This document shows, one piece after another, positions 25,506 through 33,384 of a stretch of DNA of 64,000 nucleotides. The notes under the pieces are model-generated. The model was not told where the DNA came from, ran no database searches, and saw only the letters and a program-made list of their open reading frames with translations. The position numbers and the translations under genes were made by a program. The DNA comes from an uncultured Muribaculum sp. (GTDB lineage Bacteria > Bacteroidota > Bacteroidia > Bacteroidales > Muribaculaceae), in NCBI GenBank assembly GCA_910587665.1, contig CAJUMZ010000007.1, positions 65,442 through 129,441 on the forward strand, written 5' to 3'. The stretch's first letter is position 1, and each line of letters begins with the position of its first letter.

Positions 25506-26156
25506 ATGAAATATCTGCTTTCAATAATTACAATATTTTTGACCGCCATAAGCATAAATGCGGCAACAGCCCAATTCAAACGCATCTGGATAGAGACCAA
25601 TGTAGACAAGGATGGAGAAAAAGGGCTTATGATACACGCCGATTTCGACCTTAACGGAGCAAAAGACAAGATCGTGCAATGTCAGGCTATATTTTATGCC
25701 ACTCCGGGGGGAAGGGCGCTTCGCGACATAAATGACAGCTACAGACTGTCACCGTCGCTAAACTACGTATCATCGTCATCCTACATGAAAGCAAAGACCA
25801 ACTCCATGGACATCAATGACATGGAAGTATTTATACCCGCCAACGAACTGCACTTGAAGAATCCGAGGAAATATCGTATCTATGTAAAGATGTCGATATA
25901 TACCGATCCCGGAAAGACAGGAGAATTTCTCGCCGAAAGCGACTACATACCTTTCCTAATTGACATGAGCGACCTTCAGGGGGCCGGACAGAGATTTGAC
26001 TACGATCCGAGCAAGCCAGTGGTTGTGCCTGAGCTTCCCAAAGCCAAGGCTGATGACAAGCCTGCTGTCAAGAAAGACGAGCCAATCAACGACGAGCCTA
26101 AACGTGACAAAAAAGGCAGAATCAAGCCCAAGAAAGGCAAAGTGTTCATATCATAG
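25506..26156 (+). CDS. Secreted protein of unknown function
   Basis: A 216-residue protein with an N-terminal signal peptide (MKYLLSIITIFLTAISINAATA), a beta-rich middle domain (KGLMIHADFDLNGAKDK, YRIYVKMSIYTDPGK) and a lysine/proline-rich C-terminal tail of about 45 residues (KKDEPINDEPKRDKKGR). The middle segment reminds me of domains found in Bacteroidales tetratricopeptide proteins, but no family name can be given. It is convergent with the DUF3037 gene, and the stop codons overlap by 6 nt. Confidence 0.7.
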   Translation: MKYLLSIITIFLTAISINAATAQFKRIWIETNVDKDGEKGLMIHADFDLNGAKDKIVQCQAIFYATPGGRALRDINDSYRLSPSLNYVSSSSYMKAKTNSMDINDMEVFIPANELHLKNPRKYRIYVKMSIYTDPGKTGEFLAESDYIPFLIDMSDLQGAGQRFDYDPSKPVVVPELPKAKADDKPAVKKDEPINDEPKRDKKGRIKPKKGKVFIS

Positions 26157-26534
26157 CACAAGCTCGGCGAAAAGACGGTCAAATGTACCGTCAAGATCGG
26201 CAGTCTTGCCGGGATGAGGGCGCGACGTCTGTATACACGCGCTCTTCACAGCGGTAAGCCACCTGAACCGTTCCTCCACGGGAAACCGGGCCACCGGACC
26301 GGCCCCGGGCATACCTCGTGCCACCGAAAGCATACCATCGAGCTGCCGCTTAAGCCCGTCATGACACAGTGCATTGTCAAACACCGCCATGCGCCTTGAA
26401 TCGACGTTCACGGCGGCACGTATCCAGCGTTGGCGCTTGCACATCATGACAAGCCCCACATTGATAAACTCCTCGCGCTCCACCCTCGGCAGATATCGGA
26501 GCACGGCATATTCATACAAGTGACTTTCGGGCAT
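26151..26534 (-). CDS. DUF3037 protein paired with a HipA-like kinase
   Basis: A 127-residue DUF3037 protein (YEYAVLRYLPRVEREEFINVGLVMMC is characteristic, continuing with DGLKRQLDGMLSVARG). The start lies inside the HipA-like gene (23-nt overlap), so the two are translationally coupled. Function is unknown. The constant pairing suggests a partner or regulator of the kinase. Confidence 0.82.
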   Translation of the reverse strand: MPESHLYEYAVLRYLPRVEREEFINVGLVMMCKRQRWIRAAVNVDSRRMAVFDNALCHDGLKRQLDGMLSVARGMPGAGPVARFPVEERFRWLTAVKSACIQTSRPHPGKTADLDGTFDRLFAELVL

Positions 26535-27294
26535 CTGACGCTTCTTTTACAAATATATATGAATTTTTCAACCTTGTGGTCAGAAATCGCTCGTACACGT
26601 CGCGCAGCTGCGAGGGAGTCTCCTGCACTCCTTCCCACTCCAGCCACTCGTCAGGTATAAGGTCGACAATACGATCAAGCGTTCGGGGTGATATCCTCTG
26701 ACGCAATAGTTTGTCGACCTCCTCAATCCGTGTCGCACGACGAATCAACGCGTGATCCTTTATATAAGGAAAGGGAGACATAGCCGCCTTCTCCCAATCG
26801 CGCCACGAGTGATGGAAATAAAGGGCAGCCCCATGGTCGATAAGCCAGGTCTCGCCGTTCCATACAAGCATGTTGGTATTCTTTACAGTGCGATCTACAT
26901 TGGTAATGAAGGCGTCAAGCCATACAATCTCGGAAGCAAGCGTCTCGTCGACAGGGTTCACATAAGGGTCAACCGTGAGGGCGCCTGACAGGAAATGCAG
27001 TCCGAGATTCAATCCGCGGCTCGCCTTGAGCAGGTCTTGAATTTCCTCGTCGCCTTCGGTCCTTCCAAAATCCTCGTCTATGTCAAGAAACACGAGCTCC
27101 GGCACCTTCAGTCCGAGTGCGCGTGCGATCTCACCGCCGACAAGCTCGGCGATCAAAGCCTTTTTACCATGACCGGCACCACGAAATTTCACAACATACT
27201 TGAATCCGTCGTCAGCCTCAGCAAGCGCGGGCAACGATCCTCCCTCTCGAAGCGGAGTGATATAGCGTGTCACCTGTTGTCGTCGTAACTCCAT
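26512..27294 (-). CDS. HipA-like protein kinase
   Basis: A 260-residue HipA-family (PI3/4-kinase-fold) protein without the N-terminal HipA_N domain. The ATP/catalytic region shows YVVKFRGAGHGKKALIAE (Lys in the beta3 strand), VDRTVKNTNMLVW (catalytic-loop analogue, N-x-D-R-x-x-x-N) and WLIDHGAAL (metal Asp). Full-length HipA is about 440 residues and phosphorylates GltX, whereas this compact form is a different subfamily whose target is unknown. It is paired with DUF3037. No HipB-like HTH gene lies next to it. Confidence 0.82.
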   Translation of the reverse strand: MELRRQQVTRYITPLREGGSLPALAEADDGFKYVVKFRGAGHGKKALIAELVGGEIARALGLKVPELVFLDIDEDFGRTEGDEEIQDLLKASRGLNLGLHFLSGALTVDPYVNPVDETLASEIVWLDAFITNVDRTVKNTNMLVWNGETWLIDHGAALYFHHSWRDWEKAAMSPFPYIKDHALIRRATRIEEVDKLLRQRISPRTLDRIVDLIPDEWLEWEGVQETPSQLRDVYERFLTTRLKNSYIFVKEASDARKSLV

Positions 27295-27422
27295 AATAAA
27301 TCCTTATTTTGCAAATATAACAAACTTTTCCCACTATTTTCCCTGATGCCATGACACAAATGAAAATTGAAACCCGGTTGCAAAACATTATCCCTACTTT
27401 TGTCGTATAGAATTAAACGATT

Positions 27423-29393
27423 ATGGGACACTGCGACAACAATAGCAATCATCAACACAATCACGGATGCTGTCATTCTCACGGACATGAATGCCACACA
27501 GCAGATAATAGCGGGCTGAAGGCTTTTCTCATGCCTGCAATATCGCTCACACTGCTGCTTGCCGCACTGATCATGGATCATTCAGGCATCGCATTTTTCA
27601 CCGATGGCGGCATAATACGTCTGCTTTGGTATGTTGCGGCATTCCTTCCGGTCGGGCTTCCGGTCATCAAGGAAGCATGGGAAGGGATTATTGCACGAGA
27701 CTATTTCAATGAATTCACCCTCATGTCAATCGCCTGCATCGGCGCTTTTTGCATAGGAGAATACCCCGAGGCGGTAGGCGTAATGCTGTTTTACTCAATA
27801 GGAGAGATGTTGCAGGACAAGGCGGTTGACCGTGCCACACGCAACATATCGCGACTGCTTGACGTAAGAGGCGAACACGCGACTGTGATACGTGACGGCA
27901 AACCCGTAACTGTCAAGCCGGAGGAGGTCAATCCCGGAGAGATGATCGAAGTACATCCCGGCGAGCGCGTTCCGCTTGACGGGGTATTGGAAAGTGACGG
28001 GGCGGCTTTCGACACCTCGGCACTAACAGGAGAGAGCATGCCGCGCGACATCAGCCATGGAGGAGAAGTGCTTGCAGGCATGATCTCATCGTCAAAAACG
28101 GTAAAGATTAATGTCACCCGCCGATATGCCGACAGCGCGCTGTCACGAATACTTGATCTTGTCAATAATGCACAAGGGAGGAAAGCTCCCGCCGAACTCT
28201 TCATGAGAAGATTTGCCCGCGTATACACCCCGATAGTCATAGTGGCCGCCCTGCTTATGGTCACAGTACCGGCTTTAGTGGCGTTTTTCAGCCCGGGATT
28301 CCAATATCACTTTTCCGAGTGGCTTTACAGATCACTCGTATTCCTTGTCATCTCATGCCCGTGCGCCCTTGTGATAAGCGTACCGCTCGGCTACTTTGCC
28401 GGCATAGGCGCGGCGTCGCGTAACGGCATACTTTTCAAAGGCGGCAATTATCTTGAGGCCATCACAAAAGTAAACACGGTGGCTTTTGACAAAACCGGCA
28501 CACTAACCACAGGGAAATTCAGCGTCACAAAGGTTGAAAGCGCATCGCTTGCCAACCGGGATATGCTGTCACTCCTTGCTGCGGCAGAGACCGGAAGCAG
28601 CCATCCGCTTGCCAAGGCACTCGTCGAATATGTAAATTCTCTTGGTATAAAGATACCTGAGCCGGACAGCATGCAGGAAATTGCAGGCAACGGGACAAAG
28701 GCAATCATCGACGGCAAGGAGATCTTAGCCGGCAGTTTCAAGATGATGAAATCGGAAGGGATCACATGCCCCGAATCCGCCACCAAGGAAAAGGGCACAA
28801 TAATAATATGTGCAGTCAACGGAAAATATGCCGGACACGTAGTGCTTGCCGATACAATCAAGGAGGATGCACCAATGACAGTGAAAGGATTGCACGAACT
28901 TGGCATAGATAATGTGGTGATGTTGTCAGGCGACAACAAGGAGACAGTTGCCGATTATGCCGGCCGGTTCGGAATCAAGGAAGCCTATGGCTCTCTTTTA
29001 CCGGAGGATAAAGCGAAATATGTCGAACGGATATCTGCAACACCGGGCAAAAGCATAGCCTTTGTAGGCGACGGCATGAATGACGCCCCGGTGCTCGCGA
29101 TAAGCAATGTCGGCGTGGCAATGGGCGGACTTGGCTCTGATGCGGCAATAGAAAGCGCCGACATTGTTATACAGAATGATCAGCCGTCGCGTCTGATCAC
29201 TGCAATAAAAATCGGCAAGACAACCCATACAATTGTAACGGAGAATATAATCGGGGCAATATCAATTAAGATAGTTATCCTCCTGTTGGGTGCGCTGGGC
29301 TATGCGTCGCTTTGGGCGGCAGTGTTCGCCGATGTAGGAGTCGCATTGCTTGCCGTCGTGAATTCAATGCGAATCATGTGGAAAAAATATTGA
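27423..29393 (+). CDS. P1B-type ATPase, zinc/cadmium/lead exporter
   Basis: A 656-residue heavy-metal P-type ATPase (P1B-2, ZntA/CadA-like). The N-terminus is a His/Cys-rich tail (10 His and 4 Cys in the first 25 residues) in place of an HMA domain. Membrane helices flank the actuator ALTGESMP, the CPC motif in SCPCALVISVP, the phosphorylation site DKTGTLTTG (about residue 356), GSSHPLAKAL and GDGMNDAPVL. The DVGVALLAVVNS in the last helix has the Asp-x-Gly typical of Zn/Cd transporters. A TACTTTTG -7 box at 27395-27402 precedes it. No metal-sensor gene is adjacent. Confidence 0.92.
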   Translation: MGHCDNNSNHQHNHGCCHSHGHECHTADNSGLKAFLMPAISLTLLLAALIMDHSGIAFFTDGGIIRLLWYVAAFLPVGLPVIKEAWEGIIARDYFNEFTLMSIACIGAFCIGEYPEAVGVMLFYSIGEMLQDKAVDRATRNISRLLDVRGEHATVIRDGKPVTVKPEEVNPGEMIEVHPGERVPLDGVLESDGAAFDTSALTGESMPRDISHGGEVLAGMISSSKTVKINVTRRYADSALSRILDLVNNAQGRKAPAELFMRRFARVYTPIVIVAALLMVTVPALVAFFSPGFQYHFSEWLYRSLVFLVISCPCALVISVPLGYFAGIGAASRNGILFKGGNYLEAITKVNTVAFDKTGTLTTGKFSVTKVESASLANRDMLSLLAAAETGSSHPLAKALVEYVNSLGIKIPEPDSMQEIAGNGTKAIIDGKEILAGSFKMMKSEGITCPESATKEKGTIIICAVNGKYAGHVVLADTIKEDAPMTVKGLHELGIDNVVMLSGDNKETVADYAGRFGIKEAYGSLLPEDKAKYVERISATPGKSIAFVGDGMNDAPVLAISNVGVAMGGLGSDAAIESADIVIQNDQPSRLITAIKIGKTTHTIVTENIIGAISIKIVILLLGALGYASLWAAVFADVGVALLAVVNSMRIMWKKY

Positions 29394-29401
29394 CACAAAA
29401 A

Positions 29402-29426
29402 AAGCTGATCACTAAGTGGTCAGCTT
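29402..29426. terminator. Bidirectional terminator between the ATPase and the small lipoprotein
   Basis: An 11-bp stem (AAGCTGATCAC with GTGGTCAGCTT, one G-T pair) with a 3-nt loop, an A run before and ATTT after. It lies between two convergent genes. Confidence 0.85.
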
Positions 29427-29450
29427 ATTTCATGCTGTTTGAATAATAAA

Positions 29451-29657
29451 TTATTCAGCTACAACAGCAGCAGAGTCAGCTACAACAGCAGCAGAGTCAG
29501 CAACTACTGAATCAGCAGGAGCTACTTCTTCAACAGCTACAACTTCTTCCTCTACAACAACTGCAGAATCAGCAGCAGCGTCAGTAGCCTCAGATGACTT
29601 GCAAGCGAACATTGATACGCTGAACATAACAGCAAGTAATAAAACTAACTTTTTCAT
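29451..29657 (-). CDS. Small acidic lipoprotein with AVVADSA repeats
   Basis: A 68-residue protein from ATG 29657. The signal peptide ends in a lipobox (VSMFAC, Cys about residue 19), and the mature part of about 49 residues is only Ala, Val, Glu, Asp, Ser with few others, with tandem AADSAVV/ADSAAVV units. The DNA encoding the last units is a near-perfect tandem repeat (29457-29500). Such short Ala/Val/Asp lipoproteins are common in Bacteroidales. No function is known. It has its own consensus promoter (29705-29734), which suggests good expression. Confidence 0.75.
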   Translation of the reverse strand: MKKLVLLLAVMFSVSMFACKSSEATDAAADSAVVVEEEVVAVEEVAPADSVVADSAAVVADSAAVVAE

Positions 29658-29704
29658 TTCTTTGTGAATTAATAATAAAACAATTTTTAGCTTCAAAAAC
29701 GATG

Positions 29705-29734
29705 CAAAGTTAATACAAAATTGGAATACTCCAA
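29705..29734 (-). promoter_or_regulatory. Promoter of the small lipoprotein
   Basis: Minus strand: TTG 29734-29732, 19-nt spacer, TAACTTTG 29712-29705. The predicted 5' UTR is about 40 nt. Confidence 0.7.
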
Positions 29735-29822
29735 CTATTTTTTGGACATTTTTTTTGCATCAATTTGCATTTTTATTAATAAGCGCAAATTTATGTATCT
29801 TTTTAACTTGATTTTTAACAGT

Positions 29823-31544
29823 TTACGCGTTTGCCCGATGGTTAGCCTCGGCTCGCCATGCGTCGGCAATCTTGTTGGCCATGACAACTGCGCGAGTAAT
29901 ATGGTCGCAAATATGATCCTCTCCCACAAGGCGGTCTATGCCAGACTTTAGCAATGTCTGACGCACCTGGGGATTAACACCCGAAAGCACGATATGGATT
30001 CCCTCGCTCTGCGACGAAGTGATAAGCAGCTCAAGATTATGAACGGCTGTGGCATCGATAAAGGGCACCTTTCTCATACGGATGATGCGCACAATAGGCT
30101 TAGCACCAAGCGTAGACCTCATCATTTCATCAAATTTGGTGGCGACACCGAAGAAGAACGGGCCGTCAATCTCATACACGCTCACTCCCGGAGCCACGTC
30201 GAGCACCTCATGCTGAGTGGCCTCAGTACCCTCGGCAACATCAAGCTGCTCGGAATACACCTTTATCTCCGTATTTTCCATCACACGGCGCAAGAAAAGT
30301 ATCACGGCGAGAAGCAGCCCTATCTCAATCGCAATCGTAAGATCGAAAATCACAGTCAGCAGGAATGTAACGACAAGCACGGAAACATCGCTTTTGGGCG
30401 ACTTGAATATACCCACGACCGTACGCCATCCACTCATATTATATGCCACCACGATAAGCACAGCCGCAAGACAGCTCATAGGCACAAGGTTGATAAGCGG
30501 CATCAGGAACAGGAATATGAGAAGCAACACTACCGTATGTATTATGCCGGCTACCGGAGTACGACCGCCATTGGTTATATTGGTCATCGTGCGGGCGATT
30601 GCCCCGGTTACAGGTATGCCACCGAAGAAAGGCACCACCACATTGGCTATACCTTGCCCTATCAGCTCAGTGTTACTGTTTGTACGTGAACCGGTAACAC
30701 CATCGGCAACAGTTGCCGACAGGAGAGACTCTATCGCGCAAAGTACCGCAATGGTAAACGCTGAAGGCAGAAGCATGTTTATAGTGTTCATCGACAATTC
30801 AAAGCCCTGGGGCTGCGGAATATCGGTAGGCAGATTGCCGAAGCGGTCGCCAATAGTCTCCACATTAATGCCGGGCACGGCTCCTTCAAGGAAGTAAACC
30901 AGTGCGGTCACTATTATGATGGCGATAAGCGATCCGGGCAATTTTTTTGAAATCTTGGGCGTCAGCACAATGATCAGCAACGACACGACTCCCACGGCAA
31001 GAGTAGGCAGATCGATATTTCCGAAATTAGAGATAAACACTCCCCACTTTGAAAGGAAGTCGCTCGGCACATCTTTCAACCCAAGTCCGAAAAAATCATT
31101 GATCTGGGTGGAGAATATCGTGAGTGCGATACCACTCGTAAATCCCACCACAATCGGATAAGGTATAAACTTGATGACTGTGCCGAGATGAAACAGCCCG
31201 AGCAGGATAAGAATCAGTCCGGCCATCAAGGTTGCAATCGCAAGACCTTGAAGACCATAATTCTGAATAATACTGTAGACTATGACGATGAACGCACCTG
31301 TCGGACCACCGATCTGAACCGAGTTACCGCCACACGCCGACACGAGAAAACCGCCGATTATGGCGGTAATCAACCCGACTGTAGGGCTGACACCCGAAGC
31401 GATACCGAAAGCGATAGCAAGCGGAAGTGCCACAATACCAACAACAATACCTGCGATAAGGTCGTCTTTAAAACGACTCATAGAATAGTGACGAAGCGCC
31501 GAAATCAATTTCGGGCGAAAGTCAATTGTACCAGAAAGATTCAT
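29823..31544 (-). CDS. SulP family anion permease with STAS domain
   Basis: A 573-residue inner-membrane transporter. The N-terminal 420 residues hold the SulP helices, with the VGIVALPLAIAFGIASGVSP signature-like segment and GGNSVQIGGPTGAF. The last 110 residues form a STAS domain (YEIDGPFFFGVATKF, PFIDATAVHNLELL). Members carry sulfate, bicarbonate or dicarboxylates. The substrate cannot be read. A TATCTTTG box lies at 31603-31596 without a well-spaced TTG. Confidence 0.9.
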   Translation of the reverse strand: MNLSGTIDFRPKLISALRHYSMSRFKDDLIAGIVVGIVALPLAIAFGIASGVSPTVGLITAIIGGFLVSACGGNSVQIGGPTGAFIVIVYSIIQNYGLQGLAIATLMAGLILILLGLFHLGTVIKFIPYPIVVGFTSGIALTIFSTQINDFFGLGLKDVPSDFLSKWGVFISNFGNIDLPTLAVGVVSLLIIVLTPKISKKLPGSLIAIIIVTALVYFLEGAVPGINVETIGDRFGNLPTDIPQPQGFELSMNTINMLLPSAFTIAVLCAIESLLSATVADGVTGSRTNSNTELIGQGIANVVVPFFGGIPVTGAIARTMTNITNGGRTPVAGIIHTVVLLLIFLFLMPLINLVPMSCLAAVLIVVAYNMSGWRTVVGIFKSPKSDVSVLVVTFLLTVIFDLTIAIEIGLLLAVILFLRRVMENTEIKVYSEQLDVAEGTEATQHEVLDVAPGVSVYEIDGPFFFGVATKFDEMMRSTLGAKPIVRIIRMRKVPFIDATAVHNLELLITSSQSEGIHIVLSGVNPQVRQTLLKSGIDRLVGEDHICDHITRAVVMANKIADAWRAEANHRANA

Positions 31545-31666
31545 CTCAAACGATGATAAAGTTTAACAGTTTTTATAGATTGCTAAAAGAAAGTGCAAAG
31601 ATACGAAAATTTTTCCAAAATTATCCCTATACCGATAAAAGTCCCGGGCTAATTATCGGCACGGTA

Positions 31667-32209
31667 TCATAATTGGAGTGGAAAGCCGGAAAGTTGCCGG
31701 CACTTTCTTCCCGGAATGTCGGGCAACTGTATGAGTTTGTCAAGAAATTTTTGAAAGCCGGTCACATATGCCTCTTCCGAATCAACTTTTTCAGTAGAAT
31801 GGAAGAGATAATCGTTGAAAAAGCTGATATTTCGTATGACATCATCTACAGTCACCCGTTTGCGACACCGGCGACCCGACTCCGACGCTATGTGCAGCAG
31901 CCGTGTCTTGTCGTTCAACAGTCGCGCCCCATACATGTCGGTCAGCATTGTCGGATTGCCCGACAGCTTCCGTGGTTCCGTCATTACATGAGCCTTACTT
32001 TCCCTACCGCCGGATGTAATGGCATTCTTCTTGTTCATTTCCCGACGGTTTCGCGCCTTCTCGGCGTTACGGCGACGACGATCTATGGTAGGGCGCAGAA
32101 ATGCAAATGCCACCATCAATGCCGGAGGAAGGTCAGGCTCAATGCCGTCAAGCTGATATTTACGTATCGCCTCGGTAAGGGCGCGGCGGTCATTTTCATC
32201 AGGATACAT
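31667..32209 (-). CDS. DUF6291-like (phage replication-related) protein, probably 5'-damaged
   Basis: About 180 residues from ATG 32209. The N-terminal YPDENDRRALTEAIRKYQLDG and PALMVAFAFLRPTIDRRRRN match small DUF6291-type domains that occur in Bacteroidetes phage and mobile-element replication genes. The C-terminal half is basic. Upstream in the same frame lies an ATG at 32263 followed by 11 sense codons (MKTTRTPRFDNA) and an in-frame TGA at 32227-32225, and the promoter would include that ATG. The protein may therefore be a restart product of a gene with a nonsense mutation. It stands alone, which suggests a phage or element remnant. Confidence 0.6.
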   Translation of the reverse strand: MYPDENDRRALTEAIRKYQLDGIEPDLPPALMVAFAFLRPTIDRRRRNAEKARNRREMNKKNAITSGGRESKAHVMTEPRKLSGNPTMLTDMYGARLLNDKTRLLHIASESGRRCRKRVTVDDVIRNISFFNDYLFHSTEKVDSEEAYVTGFQKFLDKLIQLPDIPGRKCRQLSGFPLQL

Positions 32210-32286
32210 CGCGATAGCCTTGTGTCATGCGTTGTCAAATCTTGGGGTACGTGTAGTTTTCATAGCGGTAACAATTTGGTTTCCCG

Positions 32287-32316
32287 CAAAGATACATCAC
32301 GCATCCGCCCTCCCAA
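32287..32316 (-). promoter_or_regulatory. Promoter of the DUF6291-like gene
   Basis: Minus strand: TTG 32316-32314, 19-nt spacer, TATCTTTG 32294-32287. The predicted start near 32281 leaves 18 nt before the upstream ATG at 32263 and 72 nt before 32209. Confidence 0.65.
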
Positions 32317-32356
32317 TGTACAAATGGGAAATTTTTGCACGATAACAAAAAAATTC

Positions 32357-32442
32357 TTGCTCAATCCAATTAATTATCATATATTTGTATCGTTAGTTCC
32401 GGTCGAGCCTCTTTACAATGCTTAAATAGACCGGGCTTTTTT
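32357..32442 (+). ncRNA. Compact pseudoknot-like RNA upstream of abiF (abiF RNA-type)
   Basis: A consensus promoter (TTG 32357-32359, 20 nt, TATATTTG 32380-32387) starts an RNA near 32394. Stem 1 pairs CCGGTC (32399-32404) with GACCGG (32429-32434). Stem 2 pairs AGCC in the loop (32406-32409) with GGCT just after stem 1 (32434-32437), which makes an H-type pseudoknot. A TTTTTT tract (32437-32442) follows, 13 nt before the AbiF start. RNAs of this kind upstream of abiF genes have been described computationally, and the type is proposed to act with the protein. Match by eye only. Confidence 0.7.
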
Positions 32443-32455
32443 CATTTATAGACAT

Positions 32456-33355
32456 ATGATAAAAAGAAGTTTCGAAAAAGTATATAGAACCACCTCTGAA
32501 CTAATATCTTTATTGGAAAGTCGTGGACTGGCCATAAATGACAGCAAACAAGCACATCTTTACATAGAGAATATCGGTTATTATAGATTGTCGGCATATA
32601 TGTACCCTTTCTTAGAATGCCCCAAAACATTACATCATTATAAAGCAGGTGCATCATTTGATAAAGTGATGAGGCTATATAGCTTCGACAAGAAATTGCG
32701 TCTATTTCTATTCAATGAGATTGAAAAGATTGAGATTGCCGTAAGGGAAGCAGTCATGAACATCACATCCGAAAGGACAGGAGATATTTTTTGGCTTGTA
32801 AATCCAATTCATTTTCACAATCAGACAATATTCAACAACACCTTTTGTCTCCTTTCAAAGGAATATGAACGTTCTACAGAAGATTTCATCGAGCATTTTA
32901 AAAGGACATATGTAGAACCTTTCCCTCCGGCATGGATTCTCGGAGAACTTCTGCCGATGGGTAACGTCAATATGTATTATAGAAATCTCAAGGACAAGAC
33001 ACTAAAAAAGATAATTGCCAAACGATTTTGTCTCCATGCGCCTGTGTTTGAATCGTGGCTCTCTGTACTTACCCTTACACGTAATGCTTGCTGCCACCAT
33101 GCCAGGGTATGGAACAAGATAAACAATATTATCCCAAACGATATGAAAAACATGACCCGACCATGGCTTACCATTCCTTCTGATAAACGGAAAATATACT
33201 ACAACATCTGCATTATCAAGCATTTCCTTGATATAATATCGCCAACTAATGACATGCTTGACAAGCTAAAGACTCTCTTCGTATCCTATCCGGAAATAGA
33301 CATCTCTGCCCTCGGTTTTCCAAATGGATGGGAAAGTGAGCCTCTTTGGAGATAA
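32456..33355 (+). CDS. AbiF/AbiD-type abortive infection protein (Abi_2, HEPN)
   Basis: A 299-residue Abi_2 family protein. N-terminal helical part with SELISLLESRGLAI and the family hallmark YIENIGYYRLSAYMYPF, then FDKKLRLFLFNEIEKIEIAVRE. A HEPN ribonuclease motif R-x4-H lies at residues 209-214 (RNACCH) in LTLTRNACCHHARVWN. AbiF/AbiD proteins give phage resistance by abortive infection. The gene is AT-rich compared with its flanks and sits directly behind a small structured RNA with its own promoter, so the pair may act as a ribonuclease toxin with an RNA antitoxin or guide (inference). Confidence 0.85.
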   Translation: MIKRSFEKVYRTTSELISLLESRGLAINDSKQAHLYIENIGYYRLSAYMYPFLECPKTLHHYKAGASFDKVMRLYSFDKKLRLFLFNEIEKIEIAVREAVMNITSERTGDIFWLVNPIHFHNQTIFNNTFCLLSKEYERSTEDFIEHFKRTYVEPFPPAWILGELLPMGNVNMYYRNLKDKTLKKIIAKRFCLHAPVFESWLSVLTLTRNACCHHARVWNKINNIIPNDMKNMTRPWLTIPSDKRKIYYNICIIKHFLDIISPTNDMLDKLKTLFVSYPEIDISALGFPNGWESEPLWR

Positions 33356-33384
33356 ATTGGAATTTTTGCGCGGCAAGGCGAGGG

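Noticed and set aside
29457..29500. Short direct repeats considered as a CRISPR array
   Set aside because: No spacers. They are tandem codon repeats inside the small lipoprotein gene.
30217..30897. A 226-codon ORF antisense to the SulP gene
   Set aside because: Low-complexity translation (Ser, Thr, Ile) typical of an antisense shadow.
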